Shown piece after piece: positions 7,006 to 16,453 of a stretch of 64,000 nucleotides of DNA. This DNA comes from Azospirillum sp. (GTDB taxonomy: Bacteria; Pseudomonadota; Alphaproteobacteria; Azospirillales; Azospirillaceae): assembly GCA_016124535.1 (NCBI GenBank), contig WGNK01000020.1:186001-250000 (forward strand), written 5' to 3'. Both the position numbers and the translations under genes were made by a program. Numbering within the stretch: position 1 is the stretch's first letter; every line of letters starts with the position of its first letter. The notes below the pieces were generated by a model that saw nothing but the letters and a program-made list of their open reading frames with translations, did no database searches and had not been told where the DNA came from.

Positions 7006-10000
7006 ATGACCACTGAGACGCGCCAAATCGTCACCGTCCTGACCGTACAGGCGGAGCAGGCGATCGCGGCCGCCAACAGCTACGGCGCCCGGATCACCGC
7101 ACTCGCCGCGGGCATGCAGAAGCTGGACGGGGCTTCGGCCCTTTCCGAGCGCGCCTTCCAGCGCCAGAAGCAGGCGGTCGAAGGCTGGCTGCGCGCGAAC
7201 TCGCCCGCCTACGAAGCCCACCAGAAACTGGCGGCCGGCCAGCGCCAGCTCGCCGACGTGACCGAGGGCCTGGCCGCCCGGCTGCGCACCGGAGCAGTGA
7301 CCGCCGAAGACGCCGCCAAGGCCGCCGCCATGCTATCGGCGCGCTCGGCCGAGCTGGCGGTGATCCAGCAGCGCCTGCAGGCGGGTGCGATCGGCGCCGA
7401 GGAAGCGACCCGGGCGTTGGCCCAGGCGATGACCCCGGCAGCGGCGGTGATCGCGCGCCAGAAGGCCGAGCTCCAGGCGCTCTCCGACCGCCTTGACCCC
7501 GCCGGCGCCAGCTTGCGCCGGATCGCCGCCGACCAGGACGTACTGAACGCGGCACTCGCCGCCGGCCGGATCGACCCGGCACGCCATCGGGATTTGACCC
7601 GGGTCCTCGAAGGCGAAGCCGCGGCCCACGGCAAGGTCGCCAAGGCGGCAGGCTTCAGTTACCAGAACCAGGAGATCCTGCGTTCGGGCGTGATCAACCT
7701 GGCCCAAAGCCTGATCGCGGGACAACGGCCGCTGGAAGCGCTGCTGGTCCAGGGTTCCCAGACCGCGCCGGTGTTGGCCGAAGTCGCCGCCTCGGCGGCG
7801 CTGATCGCCGCCCCGATGATAGCGGTGGGTGCCGCGGTCGCGCTGGTCGCCGGCAAGGCGGTGTCGCTCCAGGGCGAGCTGCGCCGGACCCAGGCGAGCC
7901 TCGCGGCGTATGGCAGTGCTGCCGCCTTCTCGGCGCGTCAGGTCCAGGAGCTGGCGACCGCGATGACCGCGATCGGCGGCTCCCGTGCCGACAATCTGGC
8001 GGCAGTCCTGGCGCTGGCCAACCGGCAGGACCTGCGCCAGGCCCCGGTCGCCGACATCGCCCGCCTGGTGCCCGACTTCGCCGCCGCGACCGGCGGCGAT
8101 GCCGCAGCGGCGGCGCGCACGCTCGGCGACGCCTATGCCAAGGGGGCCGAGGGCCTGGTAGCACTCGGCAGCCAGTATGACCTGATCAGCCCGAAGCTTG
8201 CCGAGCATATCCGAGCGCTGGAACTCGCCGGCCGACGCTCCGAAGCGCTGGCGCTGGCGACCACCGCCCTTCAGGGCCGGTTCTCCGGCATCGCGCGCGA
8301 GATGCGCGGGCCGGTGGGCGAGGCCTTCCACCAGCTCGCGGTCAATTTCGACAACCTGCTGGAGACCGCCGCCCGCTCCAAGCCGGTGGTCGACACCCTG
8401 ACGGCGTTGGCCAACGCCCTCGCCAACCTGGCGCGCACCGGCGCCCAGGTGATCCAGCGAGAGACGCCGGAGGGGCAGCTCGCCTGGCTGCAGCAGCAGC
8501 GACAAGAACTGGAAGCCACCTATCAGGCCGCCCAGAAGGTCCAGAATCCCGGTATCTGGGGCAGTCGCGACCAATGGGACGCCTGGATCGAGTCCTTTTC
8601 GACCGTCAACAAATACGCCGAGCGCGCCGCAGCGCTGGACAGCCAGATCGCGACGAAGCAGCAGGAGGTCGACCGCATCCGCAAGGGCGAGGCGACCGCG
8701 GCGGCCGAGGCCCAGGCCGCCGCCACCGCCAAGCTCAATGCCGAGCTGGAACGCAACCACGGCCTGACCGATACCCAGGCCAAGGACCTGGCCAAGGTCG
8801 CCGAGATCAACAGCCGCTATCTGGCGGCGCTGTCCGGCCCCGCCGCCGACCAGGCGGTGCGGCTGGCCCGCCTCCAGGCCGAGGAGGAGGCGCGCGGGGC
8901 GGAGAACGCCAGCACCGCCTCGATTGAGGCCGCCGGCGCCGAAGCGGCCCGGCGCGCCCGCGGCGAGCTCGACAACGCGATCGACCACGCGATCCGCCAG
9001 TCGCGTGTCCAGACCGAGACCACGATCGCGCTGGCCGAGGCCTGGCAACTCGGCGCCGGCGCGGTCAAGGATGCCGAACGGGCCCAGCGCCTGGAACTCG
9101 AGGTCCTGGCCAAGGGCGAAGCCTACCGCCGCCAGCTCACCGCCGCTTCCGACGCCCAGGCTGATGCCGAACGACGGGTCGCCGATGCCACCGAGCAGGC
9201 TGCAGTCCGGCAGAAGGCGCTCAACGACCAGCTCGCCGCGGCGGCACTCGCCGGCGACCGCGGCGGCCTGGCGCGCCTGGTGGCGGACCGCACCGCGGAA
9301 GTCCGGACGCTCTACGATCTGCCTGGGCTGCCTCATGTGAACAGCCAGGAGGAATCGGCGATCACCGCTGCCGGCGGCGCCTACGCCGCGGTCCAGCAGC
9401 GGATCGCCGCAGGCACCCTGAACAGCGCCGCGGCTACCCGCGAGCTGGAGCTGATCCAGCAGGCCTACAAGAAGAGCCTCGACGACACCAATCTCAGCTT
9501 TGCCGATTGGCTGGCGCTCTATCGCCAGGGCGACGCCGCGGCACGCGCCCGCACGACCCAGGATGAGATCAAACAGCGCCGGGAAGAGCTGGACCTGCTT
9601 CAGCAGGAGACCGCACTCCGCCTCGGCACCTGGGACCCGGAGGAGGCCGAACGCCAGGTGGCGCTGCTGCAACGCCGGATCGAGCTGGAACGCCAGCTGA
9701 TCGACCCCTTGTCGGACCAGGGACGCGAGTTGCTGGAGCTGTTCCAGCGCCAGCAGGCCCTGACGCTCGCCACCGAGCGCCACCAGGCGGCGGTGCGCGA
9801 GCTGGAAGGAATTGCCGAACAGGCTTTCACCGGCATGGGGGATTCGATCGTCGATGCGCTGGCCCGCGGCGAGAATGCCTGGGTCGCCTTCGGCAATGCA
9901 GCAATCGACGTGCTGAACCAGGTGCTGAAGGAACTCCTGAAGCTGGCCGCGGTCAATCCGGCGCTCAATTACCTGTTCGGCGGCAGCCGGTCGACGCTGT

Positions 10001-10527
10001 CGGATGCCGGCGGGCTGTTCGGCAGCCTGTTCGGCGGCGGCAGTTCGTTCGGGCTTTACGAGACCAGCTCCACCGTGGTGTCGCCGATCGGCACCATCGT
10101 CGGCGGGCTCCATGAGGGTGGGATCGCCGGTGGGGAGCCCTCCTTCCGACGCGGCGTCGACCCGGCGATTTTCGCGAGCGCACCCCGCTTCCATGACGGA
10201 AGGGTGCCGGGTCTGGGACCGCACGAACTGCCGGCGATCCTGCTGGACGATGAGGAGGTGCTGACCCGCCAGGATCCGCGCCACCGCTGGAACCTGGGCG
10301 CCCCGGCCAACGACCGGGGTCAGGGCGAGCTCAAACTCACCGTCCAGGTGATCGACCAGGGCGGGGCCGAACGGTCGGGCCCGCCCCAGGTCGCGACATC
10401 CCGCGGGCCCGACGGCGGCGTAGTGCTCAAGATCGTGATGCCCGAGATCAAGCGCGACCTGTCGTTCCGCGGGCCGCTCGCCCAGGCGCTGGAAGCCGCC
10501 TATGGCCTCAAACGGCGGGGGACCTGA
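7006..10527 (+). CDS. Tail length tape measure protein
   Basis: This 1173-residue protein is by far the longest structural gene here and follows the tail chaperone by 1 bp. It is almost entirely Ala/Gln/Arg/Glu-rich helix, consistent with an extended coiled-coil ruler inside the tail tube. A hydrophobic stretch around residues 265-290 (AALIAAPMIAVGAAVALVAG) is the usual membrane-insertion segment. An Ala/Gly-rich region near residues 970-1030 (NYLFGGSRSTLSDAGGLFGS) and a conserved LHEGGIAGGEPSFRRGVDPA and FHDGRVPGLGPHELPAILL segment mark the C-terminus of many alphaproteobacterial tape measures. The start is ATG at 7006; the upstream in-frame ATG at 6982 falls inside the preceding gene. Confidence 0.92.
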   Translation: MTTETRQIVTVLTVQAEQAIAAANSYGARITALAAGMQKLDGASALSERAFQRQKQAVEGWLRANSPAYEAHQKLAAGQRQLADVTEGLAARLRTGAVTAEDAAKAAAMLSARSAELAVIQQRLQAGAIGAEEATRALAQAMTPAAAVIARQKAELQALSDRLDPAGASLRRIAADQDVLNAALAAGRIDPARHRDLTRVLEGEAAAHGKVAKAAGFSYQNQEILRSGVINLAQSLIAGQRPLEALLVQGSQTAPVLAEVAASAALIAAPMIAVGAAVALVAGKAVSLQGELRRTQASLAAYGSAAAFSARQVQELATAMTAIGGSRADNLAAVLALANRQDLRQAPVADIARLVPDFAAATGGDAAAAARTLGDAYAKGAEGLVALGSQYDLISPKLAEHIRALELAGRRSEALALATTALQGRFSGIAREMRGPVGEAFHQLAVNFDNLLETAARSKPVVDTLTALANALANLARTGAQVIQRETPEGQLAWLQQQRQELEATYQAAQKVQNPGIWGSRDQWDAWIESFSTVNKYAERAAALDSQIATKQQEVDRIRKGEATAAAEAQAAATAKLNAELERNHGLTDTQAKDLAKVAEINSRYLAALSGPAADQAVRLARLQAEEEARGAENASTASIEAAGAEAARRARGELDNAIDHAIRQSRVQTETTIALAEAWQLGAGAVKDAERAQRLELEVLAKGEAYRRQLTAASDAQADAERRVADATEQAAVRQKALNDQLAAAALAGDRGGLARLVADRTAEVRTLYDLPGLPHVNSQEESAITAAGGAYAAVQQRIAAGTLNSAAATRELELIQQAYKKSLDDTNLSFADWLALYRQGDAAARARTTQDEIKQRREELDLLQQETALRLGTWDPEEAERQVALLQRRIELERQLIDPLSDQGRELLELFQRQQALTLATERHQAAVRELEGIAEQAFTGMGDSIVDALARGENAWVAFGNAAIDVLNQVLKELLKLAAVNPALNYLFGGSRSTLSDAGGLFGSLFGGGSSFGLYETSSTVVSPIGTIVGGLHEGGIAGGEPSFRRGVDPAIFASAPRFHDGRVPGLGPHELPAILLDDEEVLTRQDPRHRWNLGAPANDRGQGELKLTVQVIDQGGAERSGPPQVATSRGPDGGVVLKIVMPEIKRDLSFRGPLAQALEAAYGLKRRGT

Positions 10528-10991
10528 TGCCGCTGCCCCAGACGACGCTTGCGGTCTGGCCGCCCGAGCTGCCGCGCGACGTGATGGCCGACGGCTGGCA
10601 GGAGACGCTGGCGCTGCCGGTGATCCGGACGCAGATGGAGGCCGGGCCTGCCAAGCAGCGCCGGCGCTACAGCGCCGCGACGCCGCCGGTGACTGCAACT
10701 TACCTGATGGAGCAGGTCGAGCTCGAGCTGCTCCAGGACTTCATCGACGAAACCCTCGGCGGCGGCGCGCTCGCCTTCGAATGGCCCCATCCCCGCACCG
10801 GACTGACGGTGACCGCCCGCCTGGTCGGCGGCTCGGAACCGCAAGTGACGCCGTCCGGCGCCCAATTTCTGGTGCGCCTCACTTTGGAGGTGCAGTCGGG
10901 CCTCTCGATCCGGCCGGTCTACTGGCTGAACGAGGACGGCAGTTATCGCGCGACCGAGATCGGCCAATACCGGCTGGTCTCGGGCGCCTGA
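10527..10991 (+). CDS. Hypothetical phage tail protein
   Basis: A 154-residue protein whose ATG shares its A with the tape-measure stop (TGATG at 10525-10529). It starts with LPQTTLAVWPPELPRDVMAD and has a central EWPHPRTGLTVTARLVGG strand region and an FLVRLTLEVQSG segment. It lies where distal-tail or minor tail proteins are found, between tape measure and tail tip. I do not recognise a diagnostic family motif, so only a tail role is inferred. Confidence 0.65.
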   Translation: MPLPQTTLAVWPPELPRDVMADGWQETLALPVIRTQMEAGPAKQRRRYSAATPPVTATYLMEQVELELLQDFIDETLGGGALAFEWPHPRTGLTVTARLVGGSEPQVTPSGAQFLVRLTLEVQSGLSIRPVYWLNEDGSYRATEIGQYRLVSGA

Positions 10992-11004
10992 CCGGAGATG
11001 ACAG

Positions 11005-11526
11005 ATGCCGACCTTGGCCACCAGCCAGTTCCCGTCGGCCGGTCCGATCCAGCCCGCCGACCAGATCGCGATCCTGCAGGGCGGCAAAGACCGGCTCTCC
11101 ACCATCGCCCAATGGGCGACCGCCTTCGGCCTGGCACCCGGTGTCGACGGCACGCTCACGGGCGACGGCTGGACCATAACCGTCGGCAACGGCCTGATCA
11201 CCGCCATCGAGGAGGAGGCCTTGGTTGAGACCCTGATCACAGCATCCGGCGTCCCCGGCGTCGCCTACAGCCTCTACAGCGGCACCGCCAAGCGGCTCAA
11301 GGGCAGCCTCTATGTCGTCCTCAACGGTGCCGGTGCGGTCAATGTCGTAACGCTCGCCATTGTGGCGCTCACCGCAACCGCCGCCGGCGTCGCGGTGCCG
11401 CTGGAGTGGGGCAACCCGCAGCCGTTGCCCTATCCGATCGACCTGATCGCGTCGGGCCTCAGCATCACCATCAACGACAGTGTCGGCGCCAATCGCTACA
11501 CCATCGTCTGGAGCCGCCAGGGATGA
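11005..11526 (+). CDS. Hypothetical phage tail protein
   Basis: A 173-residue beta-rich protein (LATSQFPSAGPIQPADQIAI, then an ILQGGKDRLSTIAQWA segment). The ILQGGKxRxxxxxxW pattern resembles the short conserved block found in several phage fibre-associated proteins (DQIAILQGG...) that are otherwise uncharacterised. The rest is Gly/Thr/Val-rich. The stop at 11526 overlaps the next start (ATGA), so the two genes are coupled. Function is unknown beyond a probable tail role. Confidence 0.6.
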   Translation: MPTLATSQFPSAGPIQPADQIAILQGGKDRLSTIAQWATAFGLAPGVDGTLTGDGWTITVGNGLITAIEEEALVETLITASGVPGVAYSLYSGTAKRLKGSLYVVLNGAGAVNVVTLAIVALTATAAGVAVPLEWGNPQPLPYPIDLIASGLSITINDSVGANRYTIVWSRQG

Positions 11527-12020
11527 GCCGGGCCTTTTCGCTCGAGGCACGACGGGCGGTCCAGGCGCCGGAGACCGGCAGCGTCTTCACCCTGCTCGCC
11601 ACGCTCACACATGAGGCGCTGGCGCAGCCGATCCGGATTGCCAACGACCTGGTCGAGGCCGACGAGGACGGCGTGCGCAAGATCATCTCGCGCGGGCTGG
11701 ATTTCATCTGCTGCCCGTTCCAGGTCGAGCTCCCGGCCGACGACGGCGAGACCCTGCCCAACATCCAGGTGCGGATCGATAATGTCGACCGCCAGATTAT
11801 CGGGGCACTGCGGGCGATTTCCTCACCGGTCGAGGTCGCGTTCGAGGTGATCGTCACCGAACGCCCGGACGTGATCGAGGCGAGCTTCCAGGGCTTGCGC
11901 CTGACCCTGGTCGAGTACGACGCGCTGGTCATCACCGGCACGCTCCAGCTCGAAGATATCCTGACCCGCAAGGCACCCTGGTGGCGCTTCACGCCCTCGG
12001 TCGCGCCCGGCCTGCACTGA
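11523..12020 (+). CDS. DUF1833-like phage tail protein
   Basis: This 165-residue protein (MSRAFSLEARRAVQAPETGS) matches the pattern of DUF1833 proteins encoded just upstream of the NlpC/P60 tail peptidase in many siphophages. It contains VFTLLATLTHEALAQPIRIA, LPADDGETLPNIQVRIDNVD and a C-terminal DILTRKAPWWRFTPSVAPGL. The role is thought to be part of the tail-tip base. The start overlaps the previous stop. Confidence 0.75.
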   Translation: MSRAFSLEARRAVQAPETGSVFTLLATLTHEALAQPIRIANDLVEADEDGVRKIISRGLDFICCPFQVELPADDGETLPNIQVRIDNVDRQIIGALRAISSPVEVAFEVIVTERPDVIEASFQGLRLTLVEYDALVITGTLQLEDILTRKAPWWRFTPSVAPGLH

Positions 12021-12034
12021 GGGAGTCTTCACCG

Positions 12035-12445
12035 ATGGCACCGCTGCCCGCGTGGGTCAGTGACTATGTCGGCATTCCCTGGGCTCTCCTGGGCCGCGAC
12101 CGCTCCGGTTGCGACTGCTGGGGTCTGTTCCGGCTGGTCCAGAGGGAGGTCTTCGGCTTGGAGCTGCCGTCGTATGGCTATGACGATCCCCTCGATCTCA
12201 CCGCCGCCGCGCGCCTGCTCAGCACCCATCCCGACCGGACGCAATGGGCGGCGATCGAAGCCGGGCAGACGCGCGTCGGCGACGGTCTGCTGCTGACCAC
12301 CGCCGGCCGCCCGGTCCATGTCGGCCTGGTGGCAAGTTCGGGGCTGATGCTGCACACCGAACAGGCCACGGGGGCGGTGGTCGACACTTACGCCGGCATC
12401 CGCTGGCGCAACCGGTTGGGAGGGTTCTGGCGATGGACGGGGTGA
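12035..12445 (+). CDS. NlpC/P60-type tail tip peptidoglycan hydrolase
   Basis: This 136-residue protein carries the papain-like NlpC/P60 pattern: GCDCWGLFRLVQ with the nucleophile cysteine at about residue 28, and PVHVGLVASSG with the catalytic histidine near residue 90. It is the short single-domain form found at tail tips (lambda gpK C-terminal domain, GTA peptidase), which opens peptidoglycan during DNA entry. It has no signal peptide. The next gene starts before this one ends (12433), with 13 bases of overlap. Confidence 0.85.
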   Translation: MAPLPAWVSDYVGIPWALLGRDRSGCDCWGLFRLVQREVFGLELPSYGYDDPLDLTAAARLLSTHPDRTQWAAIEAGQTRVGDGLLLTTAGRPVHVGLVASSGLMLHTEQATGAVVDTYAGIRWRNRLGGFWRWTG

Positions 12446-15400
12446 TCCCGGCGCCCAACCGTGTTATCGCTTGCCCGCACCCGTTCTCTCAATCGCGGCT
12501 GGTGGTCGAGGTCCCGTCCGGCCTGACCCTGGCCGAGATCGTGGCGCGGGTCCAACCCGACCCGGTGCTGGCGCGCCAGTCCCTGGTCGCGATCGGCGAC
12601 CAGTCCGTCCTGCCCGAACAGTGGTCTCGCGTCCGCGCCCGGCCGGGCATGCCGATCACCGTGCGCACTGTCCCCTGGGGCGGCGGCGGTGGCGGCGGCG
12701 GGGGCGGCGGCGGCAAAAACCCGCTGGCGGCTTTGCTCACCATCGCCGTGGTAGTGGCAGCTGCCGTGCTGGCACCCGAGATCGGCCTTGCGGTGGTCGG
12801 TGCCAGCTCGGGCTTCGCCTTCTCGGCGGTCAGCACGCTGGCCGGCTTGGTGATTGGCGGCATCGGCATGACCCTGGTCAACGCCCTGGTGCCGCCGCCC
12901 AAGCCCCGCTTCGACGACCTGGGCGGGCTCGGCAATATCGGCGCCATCCCCGGTCTGGGCAACGCCTCCACCTCGCGTACGCTCACCATCACCGGGCAGT
13001 CGAACGCCGCCAGCCCGTGGGGCGTAATCCCGCGCCTCTATGGACGGCGCAAGATCACGCCATTGAAGGCCGCCCGCGACGTTTCAGAGACCCAGGGCAA
13101 CACCACCTTCTGGCGCTGCCTGTTCTGCTTCGGCATCGGCCCGCTCGAACTCGAAGACCTGCGGATCGGGACCCAGCCGCTCGGGCTGTTCGACGGCGTC
13201 GAGACCGAGATCCGTTATGGCTGGCCCGACGACCCGCCGCTGACGCTCTACGCCGACACTCCCCGCGAGGATCGTTACACCCTGAAGGTGACGGCCGCCG
13301 GCGGCCGTCAAGTGGTCAGGACCCGCGACCACTGCCACGAGATCCTGGTCGACGTCACTTTCAACGGTCTCGTCTATTACGACGACCAGGGCAACCCCAC
13401 CAACTGCAGCGTGGCACTCAGGATCGAATGGCGCGAGGTCGGCGCAGCCCAGTGGAATTTACTCACGGAAGAGACCGTCACCGCTGCCAGCTCCACCGCC
13501 TATACCCAGGGCTGGCGGGTCAAGACCGGCGGCGACGGCACCTACGAGGTCGGCATAACGCGGCTTACCGGCGACAACACCAGCCCGCGCGTTCGCGACG
13601 ACCTCTATGTCTCGGCGGTGCGCACGGTCCAATACCGCTACCCGATCAACCTGACGGGCCTGTGCCTGGTCGCGATGCGCATCCAGGCGACCGACCAGCT
13701 CCAGGGCCAGGTCGACCAGTTTTCGGCCATCGCGACCTCGGTTTGCCGCGTCCATGACGGCACCGTTTGGTCGTGGCAGCCGACCCGCAACCCGGCTTGG
13801 GCGTTCGTCGACTGGTTCACCGGTGCGGTCAACAACCGGCTGCTCGCCGACGACCGCCTTGATCTGCCCTCGATCACTGCCTGGGCCGAGGCGTGCGAGC
13901 CCGAATCTTCGGGGGGAGAGCCCCGGCGCACCATCGATTGCAATGTCGACTTCGAGACCACGGTATTCGACGGCGCCCGCGACATCTGTGCCGCCGGCCG
14001 CGTCTCGCTCGCGCGTCCCGACGGCCGCTATGGGGTGATCCAGGACCGGCCACAAGGAACTCCGGTCCAACTGTTCACCCCCCGGAATTCCTGGGGCTTC
14101 AAGGGTACCCGCCGCTTAATCGATCTGCCCCACGGTTTGCGGATTTCCTACACCGAACCCGACCAGGACTGGTCGGTGCAGGAGGTGCCCGCCTACGACG
14201 ATGGATACGACGAGACCACCGCCAGCCGCTACGATACCCTCGATCTCGCCGCCACGTGCGCCCGCCGTGCCCAGGCCTGGGCCGATGGCCGCTACTGGCT
14301 GGCCGCTGCGCGCCTGCGTCCCGAAGACTATCAGCTCTCCGCCGACATCGAGGCCTTGGTCTGCACCCGCGGCGACTTGGTCGCGGTTGCCCACGACGTG
14401 CCGCTCTGGGGTGGCTGCCAAGGCCGGATCAGGGTGGTCGAGGCCGATGGCGATGGCCGCGTGGTCGCGGTCACTCTTGACGAGCCGGCGGTGATGGAAA
14501 CCGGCAAGCTCTACTGCCTGACCATGCGCACCGCCGATGGCGCGCTCAGCACCTGGAGCGTGGCCACTGCGCCGGGCGAGACCAGGCGGCTCACGTTCCA
14601 GGCACGGCTGCCGGCCGCTTCCGCGCCCGAGCCGGGCGATCTCGCCGCTTTCGGCGAGGCCACGCGCGAGACGGTACGCCTGGTGATCAAGGCGATCACC
14701 CCCGGCCCGGACCTGACCGCCACGCTGATCCTGGTCGACGAGGCGCCCGAGATTGCCCAGGCCGACCAGGGGCCGATCCCGGCCTGGGATCCCCAGGAAA
14801 GCAGACCCCCGGTGCTGGTGCCGGCCCGCCCGCCGGTGCCCTCGGTCACCGCTGTGATCTCCGACGAAACCGTGCTGGTGCACGGCCCCGACGGGCGCAG
14901 CGTGCCCCGCGTCCTCATTACCTTTGACCCCCCGGTCGGCGCCGGGCCGCTCGCGGCCTGGGTCGCCGGCCAGTTCCGCCCCTCGGGCATCGGCGCTGCC
15001 TGGACCGACCTGGCCCCGCTGCCGGCCGCCGCCGGCCGCTATTTCTTCCAGCCGGTCGGTGACGGTCAGCCCTACGATCTGCGGCTGAGGGCGCTCACCC
15101 GCGAAGGCCTGGTCTCGCTCTGGTGGCAGCTCGACGGCTATACCGTGGTCGGCCGCACCACGCCGCCGCCCGATGTCTTCGGTTTCTCCGCCTCCCGTCG
15201 CGCCGACGGTGTCGAACTCGCCTGGAGCGCCGCCACGCCGTTCGACATCGTCGGCTATGAACTGCGCGACGGCGAGAATCCCGCGACTGCCGCCCTGGTC
15301 ACCGACCGATATCGCGGCACCAGGCTGTTCGTCGCCCTGAGCGATGCCGCCGACCACAGCTTCTGGATCTGGGCAGTGGACGAACTCGGCAACCAGAGCC

Positions 15401-16440
15401 GCCATGCCGCTGGCCTGGTCGCCCGGGTCACGGCGCCCGGCGATATCACCGGCTTCCTGGTCACCGCGCGCGGCGACCGCGTTGTCGCCACCTGGAGTGC
15501 CTCCGACCAGCAGTTGGTCTACGAACTCCGGGTCGGTCCCAGCTGGGAACTCGGCCGTCTGGTCGGACGCAGCCCGACCTCGCCGCTCGAAGCCCTGCTG
15601 CCCGCGGCCTCCGCCGGCGAGACCTCGTTCTGGCTGAAGGCGATCAACGCCGCCGGCCTGATGTCGGCCGATGCCGCCTATGCCTCGACCTGGCTGGTTC
15701 CGGTACCGGACCGCAACGTCGTGCTGTCGGAGGATCTGGCGGCCGACGGCTGGCCGGGCCTGCGCGACGGCCTCGAAGTGACCGGCGGCGGCACCCTGGC
15801 GCTCGCGGCCGGACGAAGCGCCGGCAGCTACTGGCATCTGATGGATCTGGGGGCTGTGTTCCGCTCCCGGCTGTGGGCCGAACTCGACGCCGTCATCCTG
15901 CTGCCCGACGAGCTGACTTGGGAGCAGTGCGACTGGACCTGGGACGCCCCCCAGGCCGACCGGCCGTGGCTCCTGACCGGGGAAGGCCGCGCCGTCCACG
16001 CCGAGATCGCGCTGCGCGACCCGGCGCTGGGACCCTCGGGGCTGATCGCCGGCTACGATACCGACCCGCCGCCCGCCGGCTTTGCCGCCTTCCGCGACCT
16101 GGTCGCCGGCGACTACCAGCTCCGCGAGGCGATTCTCCGCCTGACCGTGGCGGCATCCGGTATCGGCGAGACGGTGGCGATCGATCGTGCGGTGGTGACC
16201 GCCGACGTGCCCGACCTTTCCGATCGGGGCGAGGCGGCCTTGGCCGCCGGTCCGACCACGGTCGATTTTGCGCGCGCCTTTCACGCTGCACCCTCGGTCC
16301 AGTGCACCCTGCGCGCCGCATCCGCTTTCGCCCAGCCCCGCGTGTCGGATGTCACGCCGTCGGGCTTCACCGTCATGCTCGAAAAGCCCGACGGCGCTCA
16401 GATCGCCGGCACCGTCGCCTGGTCGGCACTCGGCTACTGA
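12433..16440 (+). CDS. Tail tip host-specificity protein (lambda gpJ-like), with fused gpI-like N-terminus
   Basis: This 1335-residue protein begins with a beta-grasp-like lambda gpI/MoaD-type region (residues 1-80, VVEVPSGLTLAEIVARVQPD), then a run of about 13 glycines (residues about 82-95), then two hydrophobic segments (AALLTIAVVVAAAVLAPEIG and TLAGLVIGGIGMTLVNALVP), and then the J-type domain (WGVIPRLYGRRKITP, DFETTVFDGARDICAAGR, LPHGLRISYTEPDQDW). FN3-like modules follow in the C-terminal third (GVELAWSAATPFDIVGYELR). It forms the tail tip and contacts the host receptor. I chose the ATG at 12433 because it precedes the gpI-like start and overlaps the peptidase stop; the open frame upstream is a shadow. 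Confidence 0.9.
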   Translation: MDGVIPAPNRVIACPHPFSQSRLVVEVPSGLTLAEIVARVQPDPVLARQSLVAIGDQSVLPEQWSRVRARPGMPITVRTVPWGGGGGGGGGGGGKNPLAALLTIAVVVAAAVLAPEIGLAVVGASSGFAFSAVSTLAGLVIGGIGMTLVNALVPPPKPRFDDLGGLGNIGAIPGLGNASTSRTLTITGQSNAASPWGVIPRLYGRRKITPLKAARDVSETQGNTTFWRCLFCFGIGPLELEDLRIGTQPLGLFDGVETEIRYGWPDDPPLTLYADTPREDRYTLKVTAAGGRQVVRTRDHCHEILVDVTFNGLVYYDDQGNPTNCSVALRIEWREVGAAQWNLLTEETVTAASSTAYTQGWRVKTGGDGTYEVGITRLTGDNTSPRVRDDLYVSAVRTVQYRYPINLTGLCLVAMRIQATDQLQGQVDQFSAIATSVCRVHDGTVWSWQPTRNPAWAFVDWFTGAVNNRLLADDRLDLPSITAWAEACEPESSGGEPRRTIDCNVDFETTVFDGARDICAAGRVSLARPDGRYGVIQDRPQGTPVQLFTPRNSWGFKGTRRLIDLPHGLRISYTEPDQDWSVQEVPAYDDGYDETTASRYDTLDLAATCARRAQAWADGRYWLAAARLRPEDYQLSADIEALVCTRGDLVAVAHDVPLWGGCQGRIRVVEADGDGRVVAVTLDEPAVMETGKLYCLTMRTADGALSTWSVATAPGETRRLTFQARLPAASAPEPGDLAAFGEATRETVRLVIKAITPGPDLTATLILVDEAPEIAQADQGPIPAWDPQESRPPVLVPARPPVPSVTAVISDETVLVHGPDGRSVPRVLITFDPPVGAGPLAAWVAGQFRPSGIGAAWTDLAPLPAAAGRYFFQPVGDGQPYDLRLRALTREGLVSLWWQLDGYTVVGRTTPPPDVFGFSASRRADGVELAWSAATPFDIVGYELRDGENPATAALVTDRYRGTRLFVALSDAADHSFWIWAVDELGNQSRHAAGLVARVTAPGDITGFLVTARGDRVVATWSASDQQLVYELRVGPSWELGRLVGRSPTSPLEALLPAASAGETSFWLKAINAAGLMSADAAYASTWLVPVPDRNVVLSEDLAADGWPGLRDGLEVTGGGTLALAAGRSAGSYWHLMDLGAVFRSRLWAELDAVILLPDELTWEQCDWTWDAPQADRPWLLTGEGRAVHAEIALRDPALGPSGLIAGYDTDPPPAGFAAFRDLVAGDYQLREAILRLTVAASGIGETVAIDRAVVTADVPDLSDRGEAALAAGPTTVDFARAFHAAPSVQCTLRAASAFAQPRVSDVTPSGFTVMLEKPDGAQIAGTVAWSALGY
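12676..12720 (+). repeat. Glycine-coding GGC/GGN tract in the tail-tip gene
   Basis: An uninterrupted run of glycine codons (mainly GGC) encodes the flexible linker between the gpI-like domain and the membrane-spanning part of the gpJ-like protein. It is a low-complexity DNA tract in which length changes in steps of three are likely. Confidence 0.75.
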
Positions 16441-16453
16441 AGGACCCAAAAAG